A DNA stretch of 64,000 bases, taken from NCBI RefSeq assembly GCF_000159315.1, contig NZ_GG669992.1:635045-699044 (forward strand), in the 5' to 3' direction. Of the stretch, positions 16,904 through 26,355 are shown one piece after another (the stretch's first letter is position 1; the number at the start of each line of letters is the position of its first letter). The translations under genes were made by a program, and so were the position numbers. The stretch is from Lentilactobacillus hilgardii DSM 20176 = ATCC 8290. GTDB lineage: Bacteria; Bacillota; Bacilli; Lactobacillales; Lactobacillaceae. Below the pieces are notes generated by a model, which was not told where the DNA came from, made no database searches, and saw only the letters and a program-made list of their open reading frames with translations.

Positions 16904-17047
16904 ATGGCTTTACTAGAGTGGATTCAGAGGCCAGTTGTAAAATTTGTTTTAACGACTTTATTTTACTTTGCGATTATGATGATTCTGTTTTATTTATATA
17001 ATTATAGCGGAATCAATCAAGCAAAATTTATTTACAATGACTTTTAA
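16904..17047 (+). CDS. dltX: DltX, small D-alanylation membrane protein
   Basis: A 47-residue protein: a short N-terminal stretch with WIQRPVVKF, one transmembrane helix (about 14-32) and the conserved C-terminal end with FIYNDF. This matches DltX (teichoic acid D-Ala incorporation-associated protein), which is needed for D-alanine transfer and whose C-terminal motif contacts DltB/DltD. GGGGGAGAG lies upstream of ATG 16904. It ends 14 bases before the dltA start, so it is translated with the operon. Confidence 0.88.
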   Translation: MALLEWIQRPVVKFVLTTLFYFAIMMILFYLYNYSGINQAKFIYNDF

Positions 17048-17061
17048 CGGGGTGAGTGAGG

Positions 17062-18588
17062 ATGCAAAAAAATTTAATCGACATGGTTGATTCATATGCC
17101 GAAACTAAAAGGGATGAAGTTGTTTATCATTACAACAATCAAACAAACACTTATTTAGATTTAAAGCACTATTCAGATGCTCTGGCAAAACACATTGATG
17201 CCATGAAGCTACCTGCTAATCAACCGATTATGGTTTTTGGTGGGAAAAGCTTTGAAATGATCGCAACATTTATTGCGATTGTGAAAACCGGCCATTCTTA
17301 TATCCCTGTAGATGTTGATTCGCCGGATGAGCGGCTGGTATTGATAAATTCTATTGCAAAGCCGGTTGCTGTAGTGGCAGTTGAGGACCTGCCTGTCAGT
17401 CTTGGGACTGTACCGGTAATCACCAAAAAGGAACTTGGCAACATTTTCTTGGAGCGGGAAGACTATCAAGTGACACATCCTGTCGAAGGAGATCAAACTT
17501 TCTACATTATTTTTACGTCTGGAACGACCGGTGTGCCTAAGGGCGTTGAAATCAGCTATCATAATTTAATGAGTTTTGTAGATTGGATGGTAGGCAGTGA
17601 TTTTCAGTTACCGGATGACTTACAGATGCTGCAACAACCTGCTTATTCGTTTGATTTATCTGTTATGAGTCTGTATCCTACGTTGTTTAAGGGTGGGACA
17701 TTACACGTCTTATCTAAGAAAATTACAGATAATTTTTTGGTCCTTTTTACAACGTTACCAACACTACCGATTAATGTCTGGGTTTCGACACCGTCATTTA
17801 TAAATATTTGTTTGTTGGAACCGACCTTTAACGCAGAAAACTATCCGGCTTTAACCGATTTTCTCTTTTGTGGAGAGGAGTTAACGGCCAGGACAGCCAA
17901 AATGCTAAAGAAAAAGTTTCCTAAGGCCCATGTTTTTAACACTTATGGTCCCACTGAAGCGACTGTGGCTATGACTCAAATTGAAATCACGGATGAGGTC
18001 ATTCAGAAATTCGACCGCTTGCCAATTGGCTATGTTAAAAACGGTATGCATATCAGAATCATTGATGACGATGGTCATGTTGTTAGTGACGGGACACAAG
18101 GAGAACTTGAAATTTACGGTTCAAGTGTTTCCAAGGGGTATATTAATAATCCGGAAAAAACGAAACGTGTTTTTTCAACACTAAATGATCAACCGGCGTA
18201 TAAAACAGGGGATGTCGCTACCGTTCGCCAAGACGGCCTGATTCAATATTATGGGCGAAAAGATTTTCAGGTTAAGATAAATGGTTATAGGGTCGAACTT
18301 GAAGATGTGGCTATTTTGGTTGATAAACAGAAGTACGTTAAACAAGGTGTGGTTGTTCCAAAATATAATGCACAGCATCAGGTATCAATGTTGATTGCAT
18401 ATATTGTGCCAAATGAAAATCACTTTAATAATGAGCTGGATTTAACGGCAGCAATTAAAAGTGATTTAAAAAATTCAATGATGTCATATATGATTCCTCA
18501 AAAAATTATATATAGAAAATCTTTACCATTAAGCGCTAATGGGAAGGTTGACATTAAATCAGTCATTAACGAGGTTAACTCAAAATGA
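17062..18588 (+). CDS. dltA: D-alanine--D-alanyl carrier protein ligase
   Basis: A 508-residue adenylate-forming enzyme that activates D-Ala with ATP and loads it on the DltC phosphopantetheine. Core motifs are FTSGTTGVPKGVEISYHNL (A3, about 150-168), NTYGPTEATVA (A5), YKTGD (A7), GRKDFQVKINGYRVELED (A8) and the C-terminal catalytic Lys in LSANGKVD (A10). ATG 17062 is preceded by GGGGTGAG; a GTG two codons earlier is possible. It overlaps dltB by 4 bases. Length is typical and no key residue is missing. Confidence 0.96.
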   Translation: MQKNLIDMVDSYAETKRDEVVYHYNNQTNTYLDLKHYSDALAKHIDAMKLPANQPIMVFGGKSFEMIATFIAIVKTGHSYIPVDVDSPDERLVLINSIAKPVAVVAVEDLPVSLGTVPVITKKELGNIFLEREDYQVTHPVEGDQTFYIIFTSGTTGVPKGVEISYHNLMSFVDWMVGSDFQLPDDLQMLQQPAYSFDLSVMSLYPTLFKGGTLHVLSKKITDNFLVLFTTLPTLPINVWVSTPSFINICLLEPTFNAENYPALTDFLFCGEELTARTAKMLKKKFPKAHVFNTYGPTEATVAMTQIEITDEVIQKFDRLPIGYVKNGMHIRIIDDDGHVVSDGTQGELEIYGSSVSKGYINNPEKTKRVFSTLNDQPAYKTGDVATVRQDGLIQYYGRKDFQVKINGYRVELEDVAILVDKQKYVKQGVVVPKYNAQHQVSMLIAYIVPNENHFNNELDLTAAIKSDLKNSMMSYMIPQKIIYRKSLPLSANGKVDIKSVINEVNSK

Positions 18589-19802
18589 GATGGTATATTC
18601 CTTATGGAAATCCAACGTACTTTATTTGGCTAGCTGTAGCGTTGATACCGTTAATGATTGGCTTGCTTTATGGACGCCGGTTTCGCTGGTATCAGACAGT
18701 GGTATCACTATTTTTCTTGATTTTGACGTTTGGTGGTCCCAACTGGCGGACTGGAATTGCATTAATTTGTTATTTTGTTTATCAGGTTTTACTGGTATCC
18801 GCTTATTTTCATTACAGACGTCGGAAAGATTCGCCCAATAAGGGATGGGTGTTTGTTCTATCGGTCATCTTGGCAATTCCGCCATTGGTTGTTGTCAAAG
18901 TAACACCCGCTATTCAGTCGGGTAAACAGTCCATTATCGGTTTTCTGGGTATTTCATATATTACTTTTAAAGTCGTTCAGACAATTATGGAGACTAGGGA
19001 CGGCTTTATAAAGGAATACCATCCGATTATCTTTGCTCAGTTTCTATTATTCTTTCCAACAATTTCGTCAGGGCCGATTGATCGGTACCGGCGGTTTGTA
19101 AGTGACTATGAGGCTGTTCCTGCACAGAAAGATTATCTCGACTTGGTTCAAACAGGTGTCCGATATATCTTTCTTGGCTTTCTTTACAAGTTTGTTTTGG
19201 CATACTATTTTGGCTCTGTATTGATGCCTCAAATGCAGTTTGGTGCCATGATGGCCCATGGTTTTTCATGGTATATTATCGGCTATATGTACACGTATAG
19301 CATGGACTTGTTCTTTGATTTCGCAGGCTACAGTTTATTTGCGGTAGGGATCAGTTACTTCATGGGCATTAAAACGCCTATGAATTTCAATCATCCGTTT
19401 AAGTCTAAAAATATTAAGGATTTTTGGAATCGTTGGCATATGACTTTATCGTTTTGGTTCCGTGACTATATTTTTATGCGGTTAGTCTTCTTTATGATGA
19501 AGCACAAGGTCTTCAAAAGCAGAATTACAACCGCAAATGTCTGCTATATCATCAACATGTTAATTATGGGATTTTGGCATGGTGAAACATGGTTCTATAT
19601 TCTTTATGGGTTACTTCATGGATGTGCATTAGTGGTAAATGATACTTGGCTTCGTTATAAGAAGAAGCATCAAGATAAGATTCCACATAATAAGTTTACA
19701 GAACTATTTGCAATCTTTATTACATTTAATTTTGTCTGCTTCACATTCTTGATCTTCTCAGGTTTTCTTAACACGTTGTTTTTTGGACCAAGTAAGTTTT
19801 AA
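18585..19802 (+). CDS. dltB: DltB, MBOAT-family D-alanyl transfer protein
   Basis: A 405-residue polytopic membrane-bound O-acyltransferase. It takes D-Ala from DltC at the inner membrane face and passes it outward for teichoic-acid esterification. Visible MBOAT features are FWNRWHMTLSFWFRDYIF and the catalytic His in GFWHGETWF (about H332). The ATG overlaps the dltA stop (ATGA). Size and hydrophobic profile fit the family. Confidence 0.96.
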   Translation: MRWYIPYGNPTYFIWLAVALIPLMIGLLYGRRFRWYQTVVSLFFLILTFGGPNWRTGIALICYFVYQVLLVSAYFHYRRRKDSPNKGWVFVLSVILAIPPLVVVKVTPAIQSGKQSIIGFLGISYITFKVVQTIMETRDGFIKEYHPIIFAQFLLFFPTISSGPIDRYRRFVSDYEAVPAQKDYLDLVQTGVRYIFLGFLYKFVLAYYFGSVLMPQMQFGAMMAHGFSWYIIGYMYTYSMDLFFDFAGYSLFAVGISYFMGIKTPMNFNHPFKSKNIKDFWNRWHMTLSFWFRDYIFMRLVFFMMKHKVFKSRITTANVCYIINMLIMGFWHGETWFYILYGLLHGCALVVNDTWLRYKKKHQDKIPHNKFTELFAIFITFNFVCFTFLIFSGFLNTLFFGPSKF

Positions 19803-19841
19803 TGAGTACAAAGATTAAATTATATTGAGGGGTTGACTATT

Positions 19842-20078
19842 ATGGATGATGTAAAAGAAACTGTTCTTTCAATTTTAAATGACTTAACTGGTGAAGATTT
19901 TTCAACAAGGTTGGACGAAAATTTGTATGATAGTGCATTATTGGATTCTATGGGGACTGTTCAGTTGTTATTGGATCTCCAGGATAAATTGGGTGTTAAT
20001 GCACCAATTTCAGAATTTAATCGATCGGAGTGGGATACGCCTTCAAAAATTATTGCAAAGGTTGAAGAATTGAAATGA
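19842..20078 (+). CDS. dltC: D-alanyl carrier protein
   Basis: A 78-residue acyl-carrier-type protein. Ser36 in [11 protein letters not shown] is the phosphopantetheine site. It receives D-Ala from DltA and docks on DltB. GAGGGG nine bases upstream supports ATG 19842 over the in-frame TTG at 19833; the resulting length equals that of known DltC proteins. Its stop overlaps the dltD start (ATGA). Confidence 0.95.
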   Translation: MDDVKETVLSILNDLTGEDFSTRLDENLYDSALLDSMGTVQLLLDLQDKLGVNAPISEFNRSEWDTPSKIIAKVEELK

Positions 20079-21367
20079 AAGTAAAAAAGCGTCTTTTTGA
20101 AATCTTTGGGCCAATTCTATTTGCGGCTTTACTGATGTTTGCTGTGTTTTTATCACCAACATGGATAAAATTCAGCTATGTCAGTCCCAAAGTTCAGAGG
20201 AACGCCGCCGCTTCCTTGTCGCCTTTAATATTGAAGGGCCAGTTAATAAAGCGCAGCGCATTGGAAAACAATTATGTACCGTTTTTTGGTTCTTCTGAAT
20301 GGTCGCGGTTTGACCCATTTCATCCATCTGTTTTAGCTACTAAGTATCACCGATCGTATCGTCCATTTCTTCTTGGAGCCAGAGGGAGTCAGTCCCTCAC
20401 CCAATTTTTCGTCATGCAGTCAATTAATCAACAAATGAAAAACAAGAAAGCAGTCTTTTTTGTTTCACCACAGTGGTTTGTGCCAATGGGTGAAGATCCA
20501 AATGCCTTTTCCTTTTATTATTCACCGCTTCAGACAACAACCTGGATTCAACAGGAAAAAGGTTCTAAAATGGATCGTTACGCTGCTTACCGATTGCTAC
20601 AGATGCCTTCCGGTGACTCTGATAAAATTATTTCCGGGACTTTGGCACGGATTGCTGCAGGGCTTAAGCCAACATCCTTTCAAATGCTTTATGTTAACTA
20701 TCGTCATAGGGTATTGTTGAATGAAGATCAGATTTATTCCAGGTTTAGAATCCCGGTTAATAATGCAAAAAAAATTGCTGATAATGCGGCAGAATTACCG
20801 AAGACGTACCATTTTCAGCAGTTGGATAAGTTGGCTGGCCAATTAGGTGCACAACATACAAACTCTAATAGGTTTCAGATTGGGAATCGCTTTTGGAATC
20901 GCCGCTTAAAGCATCACGTGAAAGCTTTGAAGGGGTTTCAATCTAATATGAGTTTCTTGAAATCGCCGGAATACGGCGACTTTCAATTAGTACTAAATCA
21001 GTTTGCTAAAGATCATACAAATGTGTTATTTATTATTCCACCTGTTAATCAAAGATGGCAAAAATATACTGGATTATCTTCAGAGATGTTGAAGCAATTT
21101 GATCAAAAGATAACTTATCAATTGCGCTCTCAAGGCTTTAATCATATCGATGATTTAAGTCAAGATGGAAATGTGAATTACTTTATGACAGATACCATTC
21201 ATCCGGGATGGCGGGGATGGTTGAAGATGGATCAGGAAATTAATCCGTTTTTGACTAAAAAGCAAAAGGCACCTCACTACAGGATCGACAAGAGTTTCTA
21301 TTCCAAAGAATGGCAACAGGCTGGTTCAGATTTTGATTATGATGGTTATAGAAACGACGGACGGTGA
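20075..21367 (+). CDS. dltD: DltD, teichoic acid D-alanyltransferase
   Basis: A 430-residue protein with an N-terminal membrane anchor (about 10-30) and an extracytoplasmic SGNH-like hydrolase domain. The Ser lies in [16 protein letters not shown] (about 70-85), and the Asp/His pair in [10 protein letters not shown] near 370. It completes D-Ala transfer to lipoteichoic acid. The 4-base overlaps with dltC and the next gene show tight coupling. Confidence 0.95.
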   Translation: MKVKKRLFEIFGPILFAALLMFAVFLSPTWIKFSYVSPKVQRNAAASLSPLILKGQLIKRSALENNYVPFFGSSEWSRFDPFHPSVLATKYHRSYRPFLLGARGSQSLTQFFVMQSINQQMKNKKAVFFVSPQWFVPMGEDPNAFSFYYSPLQTTTWIQQEKGSKMDRYAAYRLLQMPSGDSDKIISGTLARIAAGLKPTSFQMLYVNYRHRVLLNEDQIYSRFRIPVNNAKKIADNAAELPKTYHFQQLDKLAGQLGAQHTNSNRFQIGNRFWNRRLKHHVKALKGFQSNMSFLKSPEYGDFQLVLNQFAKDHTNVLFIIPPVNQRWQKYTGLSSEMLKQFDQKITYQLRSQGFNHIDDLSQDGNVNYFMTDTIHPGWRGWLKMDQEINPFLTKKQKAPHYRIDKSFYSKEWQQAGSDFDYDGYRNDGR

Positions 21368-22695
21368 CAAGTTTGATTCAAACGACAAAAAGGGTAAGAA
21401 TGATACTATTTTTTTTCTGTGGGATGCTATTTGCCGGTTCGATTGCAATTCATGGGCTGATGGACGGATATAATCCGATATTAAAAACAAGCAATAAACG
21501 ATATGATGCACAAATTGTTAAGCGTTCTAATGCGTACTCAATCTATCGTTTTGGACCTTATTTTACCAGTTCAAGCACAAGAACGGCGGATAGCAATGGA
21601 AACAAATACCCTAATGACTATGTAAGAGTGATGCAGACCAAGACAACCAAGACCGGCACCTATGCAAAATTAAGGTATTTCAATCAAAATATTGGTTGGA
21701 TGAATGTTAAGGGACTCAAACCCGTTAGTTTTTCTCAAATAGCAACAGCGACTATGAAACAATATGATGTCAGTGGAAGTGCTATATTGGCTTCAGCAGG
21801 CAGTAAACACACTGTCACTGTGAATAATGGATTTGCCAATGCAGCAAAGAAAACTGCCAATAGTAGTGACGGCACTGTACTATATCCCTTAGCATCCCTC
21901 CAAAAGGCAATGACGGGTGCAATCATCCAACAATTGATAAGTAGTGGCAACTTGTCTGCCGGGACGAAATTAAGTCGTTATTATCCGCAGGTAAAAGGCA
22001 GCAGCAATATTACGATTCAGCAAATGCTGTCAATGTCATCCGGCCTGGATAATAATGATACGACACCGGCTAAGGTGATGACTGAAAATCAGGCCTATAC
22101 AAGCATGTTGAAACGTTTAGAGTCAACGGGCAAGATGGCCTATGATTATAGCGATGTTAATTACGTTTTATTGGCAGGCATTATTGCTAAGGCAACAAAG
22201 CAGAGTTATGTTTCAAACCTAAAGACAAGAATTATTAATAAACTTGGCATGAAAAATACAAAGGTTGTTGATAGTAATAATATTGATACGTCCTCAATTG
22301 CATTAAGTTATTCTCGAAAGGCAACAACGGATTATACCAGTCCACAATCGGTTTCACTCCCAAGACTCTCTGCAATTCCCGGAGCGGGCAATATGCTCAC
22401 GACACCGAGTGATTATTACAAGTTTATCTTAGGATTGCAAAACGGTTCCGTCTTAACGGCTAAGCAATATCAACAGTTGTTAAGCTATGGAACGGTTTAT
22501 TCCGGTGGTATGTATGTTACCCAAAATGGTGTGAAGTACAATAACGGTTCGTTTGGTGGTCAGAGTTATCATTCGGGATATTTCGCAACTACTGGTAATT
22601 ATCACATGGCCATTGTCTTCGAAAATCAAGATCCACTTGGTTTAACACCGAAAGATTTTGTGAAAAAAATGTATCAGGTTGCAACATATTATTAA
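21364..22695 (+). CDS. Serine hydrolase with SH3/GW-like domain, PbpX1-like
   Basis: A 443-residue extracytoplasmic serine hydrolase ending the dlt cluster. It has an N-terminal transmembrane anchor (about 12-32). A GW/SH3-like segment (about 45-125, closing with GWMNVKGLKPV) may bind the cell wall or teichoic acid. The class C-type hydrolase domain follows, with SLQK as SxxK near 179-182 and YSDVNY in place of YSN. GTG 21364 overlaps the dltD stop. In L. plantarum a second PbpX hydrolase (PbpX1) follows dltD in the same way. It may edit D-Ala esters or peptidoglycan stem peptides; the substrate is not established. Confidence 0.72.
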   Translation: MTSLIQTTKRVRMILFFFCGMLFAGSIAIHGLMDGYNPILKTSNKRYDAQIVKRSNAYSIYRFGPYFTSSSTRTADSNGNKYPNDYVRVMQTKTTKTGTYAKLRYFNQNIGWMNVKGLKPVSFSQIATATMKQYDVSGSAILASAGSKHTVTVNNGFANAAKKTANSSDGTVLYPLASLQKAMTGAIIQQLISSGNLSAGTKLSRYYPQVKGSSNITIQQMLSMSSGLDNNDTTPAKVMTENQAYTSMLKRLESTGKMAYDYSDVNYVLLAGIIAKATKQSYVSNLKTRIINKLGMKNTKVVDSNNIDTSSIALSYSRKATTDYTSPQSVSLPRLSAIPGAGNMLTTPSDYYKFILGLQNGSVLTAKQYQQLLSYGTVYSGGMYVTQNGVKYNNGSFGGQSYHSGYFATTGNYHMAIVFENQDPLGLTPKDFVKKMYQVATYY

Positions 22696-22737
22696 TTGGA
22701 TAAAGATATAACCATTAATTATGATTGGTTATTAATA

Positions 22738-22784
22738 AAACAAGGAGTTGAGGCAAAATCATTTTGCCCCAACTCCTTGTTTTT
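22738..22784. terminator. Bidirectional terminator, dlt cluster / C39 peptidase
   Basis: CAAGGAGTTG...GGCAAAAT pairs with ATTTTGCC...CAACTCCTTG (22741-22779), with A and T tracts on both sides. Confidence 0.88.
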
Positions 22785-23268
22785 AATAGCTTAAAGCCAT
22801 TTGTTGTTTGTTGTGCCAGATTTTATAGAACGCATCTTCAGGCAATGAGTCCTGCTTTTTCGTCCAACAATCGTTAAAATAAATTGTTGAGTTGTTAAAC
22901 CCCGTCATTAATAGGGCATGGGTGTGAAATCCGTCAAATTCACCAACCCATATGACAATGGGGTGACCTGTTGCACTTAAATACTGTTTTAGATTGGCCA
23001 ATGGTTGACCGCTCAAATTGACAGCGTTTCCTGCATAGGTTGTCACTAAATCTGTGAGTGCAGATGGGTAAATACTATCACCATCATCAGTGAATGGATT
23101 ACCAACAAATCCCTGATTGGGGTCAGTCGGATGGTAGGGCATTTCATGTGCCAGCTGAACTTTGTCAACAACGGCACCTGCATATTGAAGCATCATTGTG
23201 GTGGCAGTAATCTCGCAGCCGGTTGGGAGTTCTGGACGCTGAGCAATAACGGGAATTGATAGTTTCAT
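22785..23268 (-). CDS. C39-family peptidase-like protein
   Basis: A 161-residue protein of the peptidase C39-like (C39_2) family: nucleophile Cys in TGCEITA near 18, His in FHTHALLMTGF near 115 and Asp in YFNDCW near 131 form the papain-like triad. It has no signal peptide and no ABC transporter domain, so it is a stand-alone cytoplasmic or non-classically located cysteine peptidase. Related lactobacillar proteins are annotated as C39 family peptidases of unknown substrate. The frame ends inside the terminator shared with the dlt cluster. Confidence 0.75.
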
Positions 23269-23393
23269 TGATATATACGCTCCTTGATAAGTAGTAAATG
23301 TTTATTCTCTTGATATTATATAATGCTTCTAGTTTATCATTGTGATCAACTGTTAAAATGTTTCCGTTCTAAAAGAAAGAATAGTTTTAATGA

Positions 23394-23421
23394 TGAAAGC
23401 GCTAACACAAAATGATATAAT
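23394..23421 (+). promoter_or_regulatory. cre site over the promoter of the histidine phosphatase
   Basis: TGAAAGCGCTAACA (23394-23407) fits the CcpA cre consensus TGWAANCGNTNWCA at every position. It overlaps the -35 region of a promoter whose -10 is TATAAT (23416-23421), so glucose repression is predicted. Confidence 0.6.
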
Positions 23422-23516
23422 TAAATCGGTTTAATAAACGTATTGGGCGATTATTGACCATCATTATATTATTTCGTAATGGTCGGGTACCATTACTTGT
23501 TCTGGGGGAGTCTTAT

Positions 23517-24680
23517 ATGAAGAAATCACTTATTGTTGTAACGACTGTTTTGTCAGGCATTTTTTTCTGGGGCACAGCTAATCAGCAGGAAGCTTCAGCG
23601 GCATCGAAGCCTGTTGAGATTTATTTGACACGCCACGGGCAAACGATGTTTAACATTAATGGGCGTGGCCAGGGGTGGGCTGATAGCCCATTAACGGATA
23701 CCGGGGTTCAAGTTGCACATCAATTAGGCTATGGATTATATGGCTTACATTTTAGTGCTGCATATTCGGTTGATAATATGAGAACGTTTAAAACAGCTCA
23801 TTATGCACTTGACTCATCCGGCAATGGTAAGGTCAATGTGACTTGGACGCCTAATCTGCGTGAGGGTGGTTATGGTAGTTTTGAAGGTCAAAAATATGAC
23901 GACGTCAATAAAATTACAATGCCGTTGGTACGGCCTGCAGGAACCTACACTGGACCGCAAGACTTTGGCAAAGCACAGCAGGCACTTGGTAAAGACTTTT
24001 GGCCGGCACTTCAAGATGCTTATCATGATGCGGAAACCGTTGATGGCGGAAAGTATAGCGATTCAACATTACCAGCCAGCCTAAAAGCCGAATCAGCCAG
24101 TCAGGTTATTTCGCGGATGGACACTGAATTAACCTTTATCGCTAAGAAAGCTGCTAATAAAGGCGGCAACGTGTTGGTTGTCAGCTCGGGTATGTCCATT
24201 CCTGAATGGTTGTCTGCCCAATCGAATTATACGGTCAATGATTTTGTAAATTGGGGCAACGAGGCTGTTATGAAGGTCACATATAAAAATAATCAATTTT
24301 ATTTTCCAAAATATGTGACTAGCGATACGCTCCTTTATACAATCAATAAGGGAGCTAAGTTGCAACAGTTACCGGCAAATAGATTGAGCGTTAATCAATT
24401 TAAGTTGAAGAAAAATGTCCTCACCGGAAAGACTTCTCAAAATGCTTCATTGACGGTCTTGACCGATAAAGGAGCGACATTACAAACTGCCAAAGCCAAG
24501 CCGGCCGGCACCTTTGGGTTTAAATTAACCAAGAATGCTTTGAACAAAGTTAAGCATTTCAAGCAGTTTAAAGTATTGTCAACGCCAGCCGGTGCCAAGG
24601 CATCATTGAATATGAACACCGACGTGGTGACTCAAACTGTTTTTGGCAATAAAACAGCGACTGTTAAGGTCATCCAATAA
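23517..24680 (+). CDS. Secreted histidine phosphatase-superfamily protein
   Basis: A 387-residue exported protein with signal peptide (about 1-28, AxA-type site near ASA). The phosphoglycerate-mutase-like histidine phosphatase domain has the RHGQT motif near residue 42, GWADSPLTDTG, and the second His region around SSGMS. A C-terminal tail of about 100 residues resembles an Ig-like adhesion repeat (LTGKTSQNASLTVL). ATG 23517 with GGGGGAG is preferred to the open extension 21 codons earlier. Extracellular phosphomonoesterase activity is likely; the substrate is unknown. Confidence 0.82.
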   Translation: MKKSLIVVTTVLSGIFFWGTANQQEASAASKPVEIYLTRHGQTMFNINGRGQGWADSPLTDTGVQVAHQLGYGLYGLHFSAAYSVDNMRTFKTAHYALDSSGNGKVNVTWTPNLREGGYGSFEGQKYDDVNKITMPLVRPAGTYTGPQDFGKAQQALGKDFWPALQDAYHDAETVDGGKYSDSTLPASLKAESASQVISRMDTELTFIAKKAANKGGNVLVVSSGMSIPEWLSAQSNYTVNDFVNWGNEAVMKVTYKNNQFYFPKYVTSDTLLYTINKGAKLQQLPANRLSVNQFKLKKNVLTGKTSQNASLTVLTDKGATLQTAKAKPAGTFGFKLTKNALNKVKHFKQFKVLSTPAGAKASLNMNTDVVTQTVFGNKTATVKVIQ

Positions 24681-24746
24681 CTGGTTTGGAGAATAGAAGC
24701 GCAATGATGTTTAACGTTTTTTAAAATGCCAATTTTGCGATTAAAC

Positions 24747-24795
24747 AATAAAAGAGGCTGTGGACTTGATATGACCGTCCACAGCCTCTTTTATT
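24747..24795. terminator. Bidirectional terminator, phosphatase / GcvH-like
   Basis: AATAAAAGAGGCTGTGGAC and its perfect complement (24777-24795) form a 19-bp stem. Confidence 0.9.
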
Positions 24796-24802
24796 TGTTC
24801 GA

Positions 24803-25111
24803 TTAATATAATTCTATAATCCAGTTTTTCTCTTTATCTGCATCATTTAAATAATCGGGATGGTCAAGCAATTCGGTATTAACACGAGCAACCTTACCCG
24901 ATTGAGGGGAGTGGATATCTTCTACTGCTTTAGCGCCCTCAAATGAGAAGAATTCTTCGCCGACCCTAACCTCGTTTAGATTTTTAGGGAATGACGCGTA
25001 CGAGATTTGACCGATTTGATTTCTGGCTTCGTCGTTTAGTCCAATACGGGTATGTCCTTCTGAAGTTTCTTCCTGCCATAAATAGTTTGAATCATCAATT
25101 GGGTTTGCCAT
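24803..25111 (-). CDS. GcvH-like lipoyl carrier protein
   Basis: A 102-residue lipoyl-domain protein resembling glycine-cleavage H protein: WxxRIGLND near the N-terminus, then the lipoyl hairpin FEGAKAVEDIHSP with the acceptor Lys at residue 61. AAGGATGAT supports this ATG rather than the one three codons upstream. It follows the lipoate ligase gene after 5 bases. No gcvT or gcvP is present, so this is probably a stand-alone lipoyl carrier (compare GcvH-L proteins of staphylococci and streptococci) that relays lipoate from LplA. A near-duplicate lacking the Lys is at 27041. Confidence 0.78.
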   Translation of the reverse strand: MANPIDDSNYLWQEETSEGHTRIGLNDEARNQIGQISYASFPKNLNEVRVGEEFFSFEGAKAVEDIHSPQSGKVARVNTELLDHPDYLNDADKEKNWIIELY

Positions 25112-25116
25112 GTTAA

Positions 25117-26175
25117 TCATCCTTCCTGTTGTTTCTGTTGATAAACCGGATTGACCATCAAATCTGCCATTTGCTCAGGTGTCAGCTTTCCGATATTGTC
25201 TGCCAAATGGGTGTGACTAAAAGCTTCTTCAAGATTATCTTTTTCAAATGGGACGCCGGCTATTTTATTTTCAATTTCTTTTAGATTACCATTGGCTTTA
25301 TTGAAATCACCAAAAATTTTGGCATGTGAAACAATGCCGTCATTAACTGAAAAGCTGATTTCGACGTTACCGACACCTTCATAATGATTGGAATGGAAAT
25401 TATCATCGTGATAACGTTTTCCCATTGTCCAAGTTTCATCCTGATAGTCATGACCGGTGATGTCGTTGACTTTTTGCCAGTCAATTTTGCTCATGACGTG
25501 AGTTGGAATTTCTTTAATGGTATCTGTTTTAAAAATTTCTTTTAAAATCATTTCTGTTATGTCGTCAATTGAAATATCTTGATACTTGGCGGAGAAGTAA
25601 GGGCGAATATTTGTTACCCGGCTGTGAACCGGTTTAACCCCCTTGGAAGCCAATTTAGATTTCGGCGGATTTAGTGCTTTATCGGCAGCGTCCAAATTGA
25701 CATCAATCATCAAGGTACCGCCACAATAAAAGCGATTGCCGATTTTAAAAGCTGCCATTCCGGAAAATTTCTTACCATCGACGGTGAGGTCGTTTCGTCC
25801 GGTTAAGGCTGCGTTAACACCCAGTTTTTTTAAAACGTTGATAATAGGGGTAGCATACTTTTTAAAGTTCATATAGTTAGTCCCGTCATCAGTGTCCACA
25901 AAAGCATACGTCAGATTGCCGGAATCAACGTAAACAGCACCACCGCCACCGGCTCGGCGGGTGATTTGAATATGATTTTGTTTGATATAATCCAAATTCA
26001 GTTCGGAATACACATTTTGATTGGCACCGATAACAACCGATGCTTTAAGAGGCCGAGACCATTCGAACAACGTATCCGTAAATTGACCGTTTGTCATTAA
26101 ATACCGGGAAACACTTTCAAACATCGTTGGATTTCCCATGTACTGGGTACCGGTAGAAAGATCTACATATCGCAA
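25117..26175 (-). CDS. lplA: Lipoate--protein ligase
   Basis: A 352-residue LplA-type ligase that adenylates lipoate and attaches it to a lipoyl-domain Lys. RRAGGGGAVYVDSGNL (about 73-88) is the lipoyl-AMP binding motif, with GRNDLTVDGKKFSGMA near 143-158 carrying the catalytic Lys. The C-terminal accessory domain (about 265-352) is present. The frame is open to 26235, but TTG 26175 has GAAAGGAGA at good distance and starts exactly at RYVDLS, a family-typical N-terminus. It forms a two-gene operon with the GcvH-like gene. Confidence 0.88.
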   Translation of the reverse strand: MRYVDLSTGTQYMGNPTMFESVSRYLMTNGQFTDTLFEWSRPLKASVVIGANQNVYSELNLDYIKQNHIQITRRAGGGGAVYVDSGNLTYAFVDTDDGTNYMNFKKYATPIINVLKKLGVNAALTGRNDLTVDGKKFSGMAAFKIGNRFYCGGTLMIDVNLDAADKALNPPKSKLASKGVKPVHSRVTNIRPYFSAKYQDISIDDITEMILKEIFKTDTIKEIPTHVMSKIDWQKVNDITGHDYQDETWTMGKRYHDDNFHSNHYEGVGNVEISFSVNDGIVSHAKIFGDFNKANGNLKEIENKIAGVPFEKDNLEEAFSHTHLADNIGKLTPEQMADLMVNPVYQQKQQEG

Positions 26176-26355
26176 CTTATCACGTCTCCTTTCAATTAAG
26201 TAACCGCTTTCGTAGTTAAGTATAGCATTTCCCAAAATTTTAGAGAAAGAAAGGGATGTTTTGATAGGAGTTGATATCGTCGGCCTCAGGAACTATAGTT
26301 AAGAATGTGATTTTAGTTGATCTAATTAGTACATAAATGGGGGCTTTAATAGAAT

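Noticed and set aside
17209..17562. 117-codon minus-strand ORF in dltA
   Set aside because: It is an antisense shadow of conserved dltA coding sequence with no ribosome site.
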